A stretch of 64,000 nucleotides of DNA from Lamellibrachia columna (Eukaryota; Annelida; Polychaeta; Sabellida; Siboglinidae): the NCBI GenBank assembly GCA_963662155.1, contig OY759270.1, forward strand, positions 50,173,803 to 50,237,802, given 5' to 3'. Below are positions 39,401 through 51,400 of this stretch, piece after piece. Each line of letters begins with the position of its first letter. Positions within the stretch are counted from its first letter, which is position 1. The translations under genes were made by a program, and so were the position numbers. The notes under the pieces were generated by a model that had not been told where the DNA came from, searched no databases, and saw only the letters and a program-made list of their open reading frames with translations.

Positions 39401-42400
39401 ATTCATTTACATGTTGAGTGTCGATGTGGTTGATTAAAAATACAATGAATGCTCCCTATTGATATCGCTTCGGCTACGGTTTGGCAACATTTCTTGCAAT
39501 GTCAAATGTGTCACAAAAATACTATTTATGGTTAACATAAATGCGATATAGCCAGGACACTTCTGAGATGTTTATTAACATTCCGTACATTTTTGCTGGG
39601 TCTAAAATAATGCAGCTCCGTAAATATTTCGAGTCGCCATGCGGGCTACTGTAGCCAAAAATTTAAGTCGCCCGAAACCATTTTTAGGCGTCATTGGCGA
39701 CCGGGTGACCGCTAAATCTCACCCCTGATAATCTCACCCCTGGTAGTTGTAGCAAAAGAACAGTACTCATAGATCGTAGATTCTCTCCCAGAACGATAAA
39801 TGAATGGAACAAATTATTTACTAATCATAATACAAATGCTAGCAGATTGAATATGTTTAAAAACAAAATTGACAGATAAGACATTATGACATTTCTTTGC
39901 AGGACAACCAATATATGTGAGAAATGATAACCTTACAATGCCTATAACCGTATGATGCCTATAACCGTATGATGCCTATAACCGTACGATGCCTGTACCC
40001 CTACGATGCCTATAACCTTACAATGCCTATAACTTGACTTTCGAACGTGAAAGATACAGTGCCCTGTAACATATTCCCTTCTCTCTCCCCTCACCTTCAC
40101 TGTCTCCCTCCTCCAGGGTCTGTCCATCGATGCAGTAGAGGACAGCCAGTAGAAGGGCGATGGTGACGTCCTCCAGACTGCCCGCGGCTGTCATGGCGCT
40201 GTCGTTCCTGAGGTGACCAATCACCTGTAGGACATCCTCCTTGGACAGCGGGGTCTGACACGCCAGACAGAACAGACAGTCGGCCAGTGACTGCTTCACT
40301 TCCTTCATCTTCTCTATCACCTGCACATGTGTGAGTGTGCATTTGTGCATGTGTGTAAATTAACTTAGGTTAAAAGTCCCTCCACAATTAATTTAGTCCA
40401 TTGCGAATTGGGTTCGTTCATGCTCAAATGTGTGTGAATAGTATTTTTTTTTAATATGTGCAGTTGGTTTTAAAGCGAAATAAAAGTCATGGTTTTGGGA
40501 CTATGCACCTAAACGACAATGAAAATTAACCACGTGCAACTAGAACCAAGAATATCAGGCCAATGGCTTACTCAGAATGTGTTCTAAAAGTTAGAGATTC
40601 TTCTCATTTCTCCAAATGACCGAGGGCTGACATGTTAACCAGTTCTATGAAATTGGGGTAACCGAGACTTATTTTGTCAGAAAGAAGACTAACTAGTTTC
40701 AACAAGGTTTTCCTAGTAAACCGTACATACGTGCGTGATATTCTTAATTGTAGCTCTATTAAGGTAGTTGGGGTGGCTATTGTATGCTTGTCTTGAATTG
40801 AGTAGTTTCAGTAGAAGTTTTAAAAATAAATTAACCATTTCTTCATATATTGTAGTTGTAATGCTATATAATATTCGAGATTAATAAAATTGTTGACAAA
40901 TCATAATGGCCATTTCTAATATTGACAAGTCCCCTTAATTTTTCCGCTACAAAGTCCTTGAACCTAAGGGCAATGAAGGATAACAAATCACCGGGAGTGG
41001 ATGGGATTCCTCCAAAATTACTAATGGAAACAGTAGATCAAATCAGTATACCACTTGCAAGAGTATTCAACTTGTCATTAAAAGAGGGAGTTGTTCCGTT
41101 TGAATGGAAAGAAGCAAACATCATACCATTATTTAAAAAGGGTTCGAGAAATAAGTCAGAGAATTACAGACCAGTGAGTTTAACGTCAGTGATTTGTAAA
41201 TTATTAGAAAGGTTAATTAAAGACCATATGGTGGACTTCCTCGTTAAGCGTAAATTATTAAATTCATCTCAACATGGATTCCTTAAAGCAAGGTCATGCT
41301 TAACAAATATGTTATGTTTTTTGGAAGAAATCACTAAGTGGATAGACGTGGGATCGCCAGTAGATATTATCTACTTAGATTTTCAGAAAGCTTTTGACAA
41401 AGTGCCACATCAAAGATTGCTACTTAAATTAAAAGCCCATGGTATCGGGGATAGCATAACTGACTGGATAGAACAATGGCTGACTGACAGAAGACAACGA
41501 GTTGTAGTAGATGGAGAAGTTTCAAATTGGAAATCGGTTTTGAGTGGGGTACCTCAAGGGTCAGTACTAGGACCTATATTATTCTTAATTTATATCAATG
41601 ACTTGGACGACAGTATAACAAGTAACGTACTGAAATTTGCGGATGACACAAAACTGTTTAGAAAGGTTAATACTGATGGTGATAAACAACATTTACAAAA
41701 CGATCTAGACAGATTAGTGAAATGGTCTGAGAAATGGCAGATGCTGTTCAATTTTGGGAAATGTAAATGCCTACATACAGGACATGGGAACTTGAATGTA
41801 AACTATAAAATGGGAGATACTGTTCTGGGTACTACTGTAAAAGAAAAGGACTTAGGAGTTACAATAAGCGCTGATATGAAAGTTTCAGAGCAGTGTGGTA
41901 TTGCAGCTTCAAAGGGTAATCAAATTCTTGGATTGATTAGAAGAAACATAACATACAAGGGAAAAAAGTTAATTATACCTCTTTATAAAGCAATAGTTAG
42001 ACCTCATTTAGAATACTGTATACAAGCATGGAGACCATATCGTAAGAAGGATATAGATACGCTTGAACGCATACAAAGGAGAGCAACTAAAATGATTCCA
42101 GAACTTAGAGACCTTAGTTATGAAGAACGCCTGAAAGAATGTGGTTTAACAACTCTAGAGACAAGGAGGTTAAGAGGAGATCAGATTGAAGTTTTTAAGA
42201 TATTGAATGGGTATGAAATTATTGATAGAAATATGTTTTTCTCACTCAAGAAGGATAGCAGAACTAGAGGACATGAGGTAAAATTAGTAAAGGATCAATG
42301 TAGATTGGACATCAGGAAGCACTCGTTCTCACAGAGGACAATAAATGAATGGAACAAATTGTCTACAGATTGTGTAACTGCTACCAGCGTGAATATGTTT

Positions 42401-45400
42401 AAAAACAAGGTTGACACATATATCAGGAGGGCGGGTTATAAGTAGGTGAACATTGTTGGACTCTCGATAAGCCAATGGCTTCCTTGTCCACTTGCCATCT
42501 GGGCCTTTGGCTTGGATGGCAAATCTTGTTAAACCTGCATTTGTAACGTGTTGTCATCTGTCAAGATTGGATTAGTTGTTTACACAAGATCATTTGATTG
42601 GTCGGTTATCCGACGGGTTCAAGGGCAGGGTCATCAGGTCACAGCCACTGGCAGGTTCGGTTATGGTGTCAGACTCATTAACGTAAATTTGCTGCTGTAC
42701 TTGAATCACAATAACCAGATTATATATATAACAAATTTACGCTGGTTCTAAGTGCACGCCGACTCGAAGCACACACGGTCATTACTATGGAAACATTGTT
42801 AGCGTTTCCAAGAAGAATTTCCCAAAGGACTGTTTTTTTTAAAGGATGGATTGGCAAAATAGGACGTTAGTGCCAGGTGATTATTTGTGGTGTTGGCATT
42901 CAGTTCAATATTTCCTAGCATGTTATGAGAAAAAATAAAAAAAATCAACTAACACGTTAGCCGCCTTAAAGGTGCATAAGCGGAAAACCATGACTTTTGT
43001 TTCGTTTTAATAGAAGAGCGCATACTTTTGTTAAAATCATCAAAAGAATTTGCTTTGATCGCTAGAATGGGTAATTTGTGAAAGTATGAGTAGCGACAAT
43101 ATGTCATAGTATAGAGACAGGGCCCTGTTTGTCATTATCTGTGAATGTTGACTGGGCCTAGTAAAAAATAATTCAACAGTTTGTCCGATGGTTGATCATA
43201 ATTAAATAATAGATTTGCACAAACGAGTTAGTGTGTCGTAATGGACACAACATAGGTTCGGTTTTTCGTGAATTTAAGAAACGAGTGAAAAAATCAAATT
43301 GAGGAGGAACCTTTAATTTACACACAATGACATATCCCTCAATTACAAAAGAGGGAACTGTCATTATTTGACTGCAAAGTTCAACATGCAAAATTATAAA
43401 CAAAGTATTGCAAGCATGATGACATCAACATTCAGTAAACAAAGGAGTTACCATCAATATATCATGTGTAAAACATTTGCTATTGTGTATTAGTGCTTAC
43501 CAAACTTCAAAATAAACACATTTGCTACCAGGTGAAAACTTGTAAAGCTAGAATGCCAAACCTGTTTGCGGTGGCGAGCATTGCCAAGTGCTCTTTCATT
43601 CTCCAGACGAGCAATCTCTGCTGTCACATCCATTCCACTGAGGAGACCTGGAAGCACAATACTACATCAGTCAGGTTCATAGAGAAAGCACCATTCAAGA
43701 ACATTGCGGAAAAAAAACACTTTTTCAAGAACATATTCTGAAGTGTCTGAACATTATTTCAGAAACAACTTTAGTCTTAAAATATCTGATACCAACTAAA
43801 ATGTTTATTTCCAATAGATGGTTTGTGCCACTCGCACATCTGCACATGAAAAGAAGTGTTGACAGGGACAAATTTGTCTTAATAGGAGTCACGGACTCCT
43901 TTTTGTTTTACTTACGATAATTAGTTTATTCTAAATAATAGTAGAAACTAGAGCATTTCTCATGTCTACTCAAATAGGTGTGTGTACACAATATTTGGAG
44001 CCTGAGTGGCTGAAGTTACAGCATATTTACAATTTTGTTGATATTAATAAGTAACCCCTGGCAATGAATTAGGATTAGGGTACCTTAACTTATCCTAAAT
44101 GCTAAAGCTGCAACAATGCCATAACTTTATCCACAGGCTTTTTAACATACAAAGCGGCAAATGCCATAACGATTTTGTGCACTGGAGTCTTTCCCCAAAA
44201 CGTGTTTGTATTGGCTTCTACTATGTAAATATTTCACTAAAAACAACTTTTCTAACAATTTGTTTACATTCAATCGATGAAATAACAAGTTAGTTATTTA
44301 GAATATTGATCTTTTGTGCAACAGGTTCTTAAGATTTTTGTGAAATTACAAAACAGCATTAAAGACATCAAATTTTTTCACAGTCAGTACCTAACTTCAA
44401 TCGAGCTGACCCAATTTTTATATTTATCGTCCAATAACCACTCATGTTTGATATTACAATCAATCTCGGCACAGTGATTATCAATCATAAATCGAACTAA
44501 AGCGAAAATAAAGTAAACAGCAGGTGCACTGTCAGCTGCTCCCACACCATCAGAGAAAGAGCTCATTTGATTGGTTCATGTTTGCACATGGCGACATCTG
44601 GTGATTACGGTCGACCTATTTTTATATTAATTATAGCTTTGCAGCGGGAAAATCTCGACAGTAAATTAAAAACTTATTAAAATAATTGAAGCATTTACCA
44701 TAAGTACAAAACATGCAATCATTGATAGTTGGTGCGTTCACATAGCAAAAAAAATTGTTTTCAAGAACACTGCCATAAATTCAAGAACATTTAAGGGTAA
44801 TTGAGTCACAAAGTCAAAAACATTCAAGATTCCGAATATGTTGTTCCTCTGTACATTAGATAATATATAACATAAAACATTTCACAAAACTTACTTATTT
44901 CACTAAGACAACAGTTCTGACATGGATACTTGTGTCACAAAGGCTGGCGATGTCAGAACATGTAATTTGTTCACCGACTGGACTGATATTCTGGCATCTT
45001 GGAACATGAATTTTTAAATAGATCCTCTAAAGAAACTGAACCTGTTGAAATATCTGAAGACAGAACCATAGTGTTTTGAGAGGTAAAAACTCTCTGCATC
45101 TGCGTGAGTACTAGCAAGTAATGAGATTGGTCTGGAACGTATCTAACGAATGACATGAAACAGTGCTTGGAGGTAGAGAGTTCTCCTCATTAACTGTAGA
45201 TAGGAAGAAACTGTTTCCAAATGTATCGGATGAGTTTCTATGTCAAAACAAAATTAGATATACTGTATAAATCTAGTGTAGCAGTGCAGCACTTGATAAC
45301 TACTGCAATTTGTTTAGCCTGCTAGTGCTAGACTTCCTTTTATTGGAATGCTATACACAAACATTCACACAGACCTAGAATCTTTGCAGTGAGACCGGCT

Positions 45401-48400
45401 TCCATGAGCTGGTTGGTGAACTTAGTTGCCAGAGACACGAGGTCATCATTGAGAGCAAGTGACCAGGTGCGTCCATTGCGAGCCTGGATAAGTGTGCGGA
45501 GGGCGTTGACGAGACTGGCGCGACCATCATAGTAGAGGACGACAGCTACGAGACCTCGCGACAGACCGGGGAAATAAGGCTGCTGGTTCTCACCTGAGAC
45601 AGACAGCAGAGCATGTGACCAGGAGCAGAAAGAGAATTTGTTCTATGGAAAAATATATACACGGTATGTTACTTCAAAAAAATGTATGTATATATTGGGT
45701 AATACTACACAACTTCAGTTATTTTATTGGACTGCTGACATGTAATTAATCTGGATTTATTTTTTAAAACAAAAATAGAAATTGTTGTGTTAATGTGACA
45801 AAACACAAAACAAGTACTAGAAAATAATTGTACGCAATCTTCATGAACTTACTAGATTCATTAACAATTCTCAGAGGTAGTACTAGACTAAAATTTCAAC
45901 TACTGTTGCAGGCTTTACACAAACCAATAATTGGACATTTAAAAGATTTGCCACATTTAGAATGTCACATCCACTTACCAGCCAGTAACATCCACTTACC
46001 AGCCAGTAACACTTACCAGCCAGTAACAGTTCCACTGCTGCATACTCATTAAGATCAAATAAGTCAGAGATAATGAGTGCTTCTTCGATGAACGACTTTG
46101 TCAAGATCTGTGTGACCTGCTGTCCTTCGACGGGAAGGCCGACTGTGTCTGCCTTCATCACTTCCTCTCTGTGAGTCGCATTCTTGGCCTGCACGACATA
46201 TATGTGATTCTCAACTTGTGGAACAGAATTAATGATAATTATTATACACACCACACAAAATGCATTATTCTGGAAATGAAACTGACCTTTTCATCATTGT
46301 ATCTGAAATATGTTCATTACATTAGATCTGATAATACTGTATTATTCGTAATGCAGCTTACAATTTACTGTAGTTATTAACACAATTTTTTTATAAAATA
46401 AGTTCAGTACATTGGCAGATGGTAATACAACACTGTACCATATTGCTGAGCAGCCTAAAAGTCAGACAATGATGTCCACATTGTTCTCATTTCAGTTATG
46501 TATTCTTCTCATTTGTGATTACGGTACGAAAATGTTTTGTATTTTGTAATGATTACGTGATATACATGGCTCCTCGTAGTGTTGTATATATAAAAACTTA
46601 CAGGTTTCTGCAGTAGGCTAATGAAGTCTGGTTTGTGTCTCCTCAATGCCACCTCCAGGTCCTGGATGGCTTCGGGTTGTTTATGGAGCAATGCAGCCTC
46701 CACTGTGTGGTAGAGTTCCTTGTACGGACTCCACAGTCGGGCAGCTGAAGACGTAGCAAGAGGCGAATCATGATTTTTATTTGACAAAGGTGGTTCCAAA
46801 CTTTATTTTAGTTTTCTGCCAACTTGTTGGTTCCACCCAAGGCCTGATGTGTAGCACTGGTATTTTCTTATATAGCGCGGTATCCATTCCTTGGGACTGT
46901 TCAAAGCACTTTACACTTCGCCCCCTGGCAGACCTGTTCATTCCAACTTATCTGGGAAGCATTCAGTCATGCTGCAATTACTACGCGAAGACTATTCGTT
47001 CCGATATCCATCTGTCTGTAGCCACGTACTCATTTATACAGCAAAGTGAACTATGGCAACATAGGATGAACAAAAATGCTTTGAAACCAGGGTTGGCACA
47101 TTTTTCCCACCCCAGTAAATACCGCACGGTATAAACCTGGGAAAAACCTCAAATAGTGGTAAAAACCAGGATATATGGGAAAAACTCTTAAAAGGATTAT
47201 AATTGAAGTTGTACTGCAATAAAAGCTACTGCACAGTCACCAGCATTAATGTATATATTAATACTGGACAAATATAATAGTCGGCTGTTTACATGTACTG
47301 ACAATGTTGTTCCACGCTCACCTCTACATGTTGCTAATACACTAACTTTAATTCTGAGAAACAGATAACTTCAGATAGATGATCATTAAACAATAGATTA
47401 ACGCTTTTTTAGTACTAAAACACTGGAATAACAACACAAGGCATGAACTGCATTTATCATCAAACTTTATACTAATGCCCAAAGAAGAGTTAAATATTGC
47501 TAACTGAACATCTTTAATTTTTTTATCATCTGCACATGTTTGTAATTGCAGGTAATTACATTGTTGGTATTGGGCTTTCTTCACCTTTCGGTCTTCTTCA
47601 ATTGAAAAGATTGTCATATATTGTCAACCAGCCTTCCACTTCTGCCACTCATGATGCTAATTTACAACAAGTTCAAGTAAATTAGATTAAGTTGGAACTG
47701 ATTTTGGGCTCATTTAGACAATGGCCACAGCTGTTTGTAGGTCCTTAGCCTGTGGTACTCACTTAGCCTAAATGTCAAGGCATAGTGTGGCTGGCAATGT
47801 TACAACTATTGTTTGTAGGTCCTTAGCCTGTGGTACTCCCTTAGCCTAAATGTCAAGGCATGGTGTGGCTGGCAATGTTACAACTACTGTTTGTAGGTCC
47901 TTAGCCTGTGGTACTCCCTTAGCCTAAATGTCAAGGCATAGTGTGGCTGGCAATGTTACAACTATTGTTTGTAGGTCCTTAGCCTGTGGTACTCCCTTAG
48001 CCTAAATGTCAAGGCATGGTGTGGCTGGCAATGTTACAACTACTGTTTGTAGGTCCTTAGCCTGTGGTACTCCCTTAGCCTAAATGTCAAGGCATGGTGT
48101 GGCTGGCAATGTTACAACTACTGTTTGTAGGTCCTTAGCCTGTGGTACTCCCTTAGCCTAAATGTCAAGGCATGGTGTGGCTGGCAATGTTACAACTACT
48201 GTTTGTAGGTCCTTAGCCTGTGGTAGTCCCTTAGCCTAAATGTCAAGGCATGGTGTGGCTGGCAATGTTACAACTACTGTTTGTAGGTCCTTAGCCTGTG
48301 GTAGTCCCTTAGCCTAAATGTCAAGGCATGGTGTGGCTGGCAATGTTACAACTACTGTTTGTAGGTCCTTAGCCTGTGGTAGTCCCTTAGCCTAAATGTC

Positions 48401-51400
48401 AAGGCATGGTGTGGCTGGCAATGTTACAACTACTGTTTGTAGGTCCTTAGCCTGTGGTAGTCCCTTAGCCTAAATGTCAAGGCATGGTGTGGCTGGCAAT
48501 GTTACAACTACTGTTTGTAGGTCCTTAGCCTGTGGTACTCCCTTAGCCTAAATGTCAAGGCATAGTGTGGCTGGCAATGTTACAACTACTGTTTGTAGGT
48601 CCTTAGCCTGTGGTAGTCCCTTAACCTAAATGTCAAGGCATAGCATGGCTGGCAATGTTACAACTACTGTTTGTAGGTCCTTAGCCTGTGGTACTCCCTT
48701 AGCCTAAATGTCAAGGCATAGCATGGCTGGCAATGTTACAACTACTGTTTGTAGGTCCTTAGCCTGTGGTACTCCCTTAGCCTAAATGTCAAGGCATAGC
48801 ATGGCTGGCAATGTTACAACTACTGTTTGTAGGTCCTTAGCCTGTGGTACTCCCTTAGCCTAAATGTCAAGGCATAGCATGGCTGGCAATGTTACAACTA
48901 CTGTTTGTAGGTCCTTAGCCTGTGGTACTCCCTTAGCCTAAATGTCAAGGCATAGCGTGGCTGGCAATGTTACAACTACTGTTTGTAGGTCCTTAGCCTG
49001 TGGTAGTCCCTTAGCCTAAATGTCAAGGCATAGCATGGCTGGCAATGTTACAACTACTGTTTGTAGGTCCTTAGCCTGTGGTACTCCCTTAGCCTAAATG
49101 TCAAGGCATGGTGTGGCTGGCAATGTTACAACTATTGTTTGTAGGTCCTTAGCCTGTGGTAGTCCCTTAGCCTAAATGTCAAGGCATAGCATGGCTGGCA
49201 ATGTTACAACTACTGTTTGTAGGTCCTTAGCCTGTGGTACTCCCTTAGCCTAAATGTCAAGGCATAGCATGGCTGGCAATGTTACAACTACTGTTTGTAG
49301 GTCCTTAGCCTGTGGTACTCCCTTAGCCTAAATGTCAAGGCATAGCATGGCTGGCAATGTTACAACTACTGTTTGTAGGTCCTTAGCCTGTGGTACTCCC
49401 TTAGCCTAAATGTCAAGGCATAGCATGGCTGGCAATGTTACAACTATTGTTTGTAGGTCCTTAGCCTGTGGTACTCCCTTAGCCTAAATGTCAAGGCATA
49501 GCATGGCTGGCAATGTTACAACTATTGTTTGTAGGTCCTTAGCCTGTGGTACTCCCTTAGCCTAAATGTCAAGGCATAGCATGGCTGGCAATGTTACAAC
49601 TATTGTTTGTAGGTCCTTAGCCTGTGGTACTCCCTTAGCCTAAATGTCAAGGCATAGCATGGCTGGCAATGTTACAACTATTGTTTGTAGGTCCTTAGCC
49701 TGTGGTACTCCCTTAGCCTAAATGTCAAGGCATAGCATGGCTGGCAATGTTACAACTATTGTTTGTAGGTCCTTAGCCTGTGGTACTCCCTTAACCTAAA
49801 TGTCAAGGCATAGCATGGCTGGCAATGTTACAACTACTGTTTGCTGAGGGGGTGCATCAGAACCTGCCAATGTCCAGAGTTAAAAATGTGTTTTGTTCTT
49901 TACTGATGCAGGCTGTCTGACATCATGACAACACTTCTTTAGAAGAAGACACAGCCAGCACTACTTGGCACTGTCCCTTGTGAGAGTGACAATGGCATTT
50001 ATTTACTAACTGAATAATTACTCTTTCATCTCATGAACTTCCTGCTTTAAACAAATATAAGGATTAGCCCTGAACTGGTAACTAGTACAACTGCTTGCTT
50101 AAGATGGACATTAACTATCTTTCCAATTGGACTAGGTTTAATTACAGGAACTAGCCAATGTTAATCTCAGTTATGGACTTATTCCTGGTTTATGACTTAC
50201 TCCCGGATATTACCGGTAAATAAAATACTCTCCTGGATTTTCCCACTGCCCTGTCTAAAACCGGTTTTTCACGGGAACGTGCATACCCTGTTTGAAATGG
50301 CACCAAGAGGATTCGAACCCGGGTTCTCTCGATTGAGAGCTGGACGTTCTAACTGCTAGGCTACTTTCTTTTTCTCAGTCTCATTCAATTTTGGTTTGTC
50401 CTCCCCATGAGCTGTGTTTGTGTTTCCATTTCACATTGAGGATGTATCTGGGACAATTTTGTTTATAAAGGTTTGGATTTGTCTGGTCACTTGTCTTGGT
50501 TACTCTCCATGCTTCAGAGCCACGGAGCAGCACACTTTTCATGCTTTATTGAAGATAGAGATCTTAGAAAGATATTCCACGCTATCTTTACGGTGATGAA
50601 AGCACACCAATTATTTACCATTACAAAATCACTGTAAACAAAAATAGCATTTTCAAGAATGGATAAATATACACAAATATGAAATTATGCCAAATAGCAG
50701 TAGTTAGTCTGATAAAGGCAGCTGAAATTTGCCAAAACATCATAACCAAACAAGCCAAAAGTAAATTAGCTGTGAAAAACTATTAAAATACCTATTGGAT
50801 ATTATTAAAATTGGAGAGGAGTGGTAGTGTAGACGGCTAGAGTTCTTGGTTTGAGACCTGGACCAGGCACAATCACCACCATAGCAGCCATAGCCCTGTG
50901 AGCTGTTGACATCCTCTGTTCATTCCATGTCCTTGCCATTGCAGGTCTCCAGTTGACCACTGCCTCACGTTGTCAATGACAATGAATCCCTGTGGCTCGC
51001 TCACCTTCACCCTGGCTTGTTCTTCAACTTCGCTCCATGTTAATACTATCATTAGGCAGTCAGTTGGTTTAAGGTAGTTGGGGTGGCTATTATATGCTTG
51101 TCTTGAATTGAGTAGTTTCAGTAGAAGTTTTAAAGATAAATTAACTATTTCTTCATATATTGTAGTTGTAATGCTATATAATATTTGAGATTAATAAAAT
51201 TGTTGACAAATCATAATGGCCATTTCTAATATTGACAAGTCCCCTAAATTTTTCTGCTACAAAGTCCTTGACTAGGTTAGCGCTGCCGATCGCCAATTGC
51301 GCCATAGGCGAAACGGTTTCCCATTTGGCGAAAGGAAAAAACAACTCTTCGCCAATTTGGCAAAACGCTTTTACGGCCACGTTAATGGCGCATTGTTGTG

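Larger units (their letters stand above)
46859..50370 (-). mobile_element. SINE-1 copy 3, split by H3
   Basis: Tail and body at 46859-47087 (TTCTTATATAGCGCGGTATC, CCCCCTGGCAGACCTGTTCA); tRNA-like head at 50291-50370 (minus strand GTTAGAACGTCCAGCTCTCA, then GGGTTCGAATCC B box). The two halves resume across the 8-bp duplication. Confidence 0.8.

Noticed and set aside
40922..40966. First residues of the 507-residue CR1 open frame
   Set aside because: They lie in the host element F left of the LINE border, so they are not LINE protein.
46745..46799. Open frame extending upstream of NUP205 exon 2
   Set aside because: No ATG in frame (it starts at TTG) and the stretch is the pyrimidine tract of a good acceptor.
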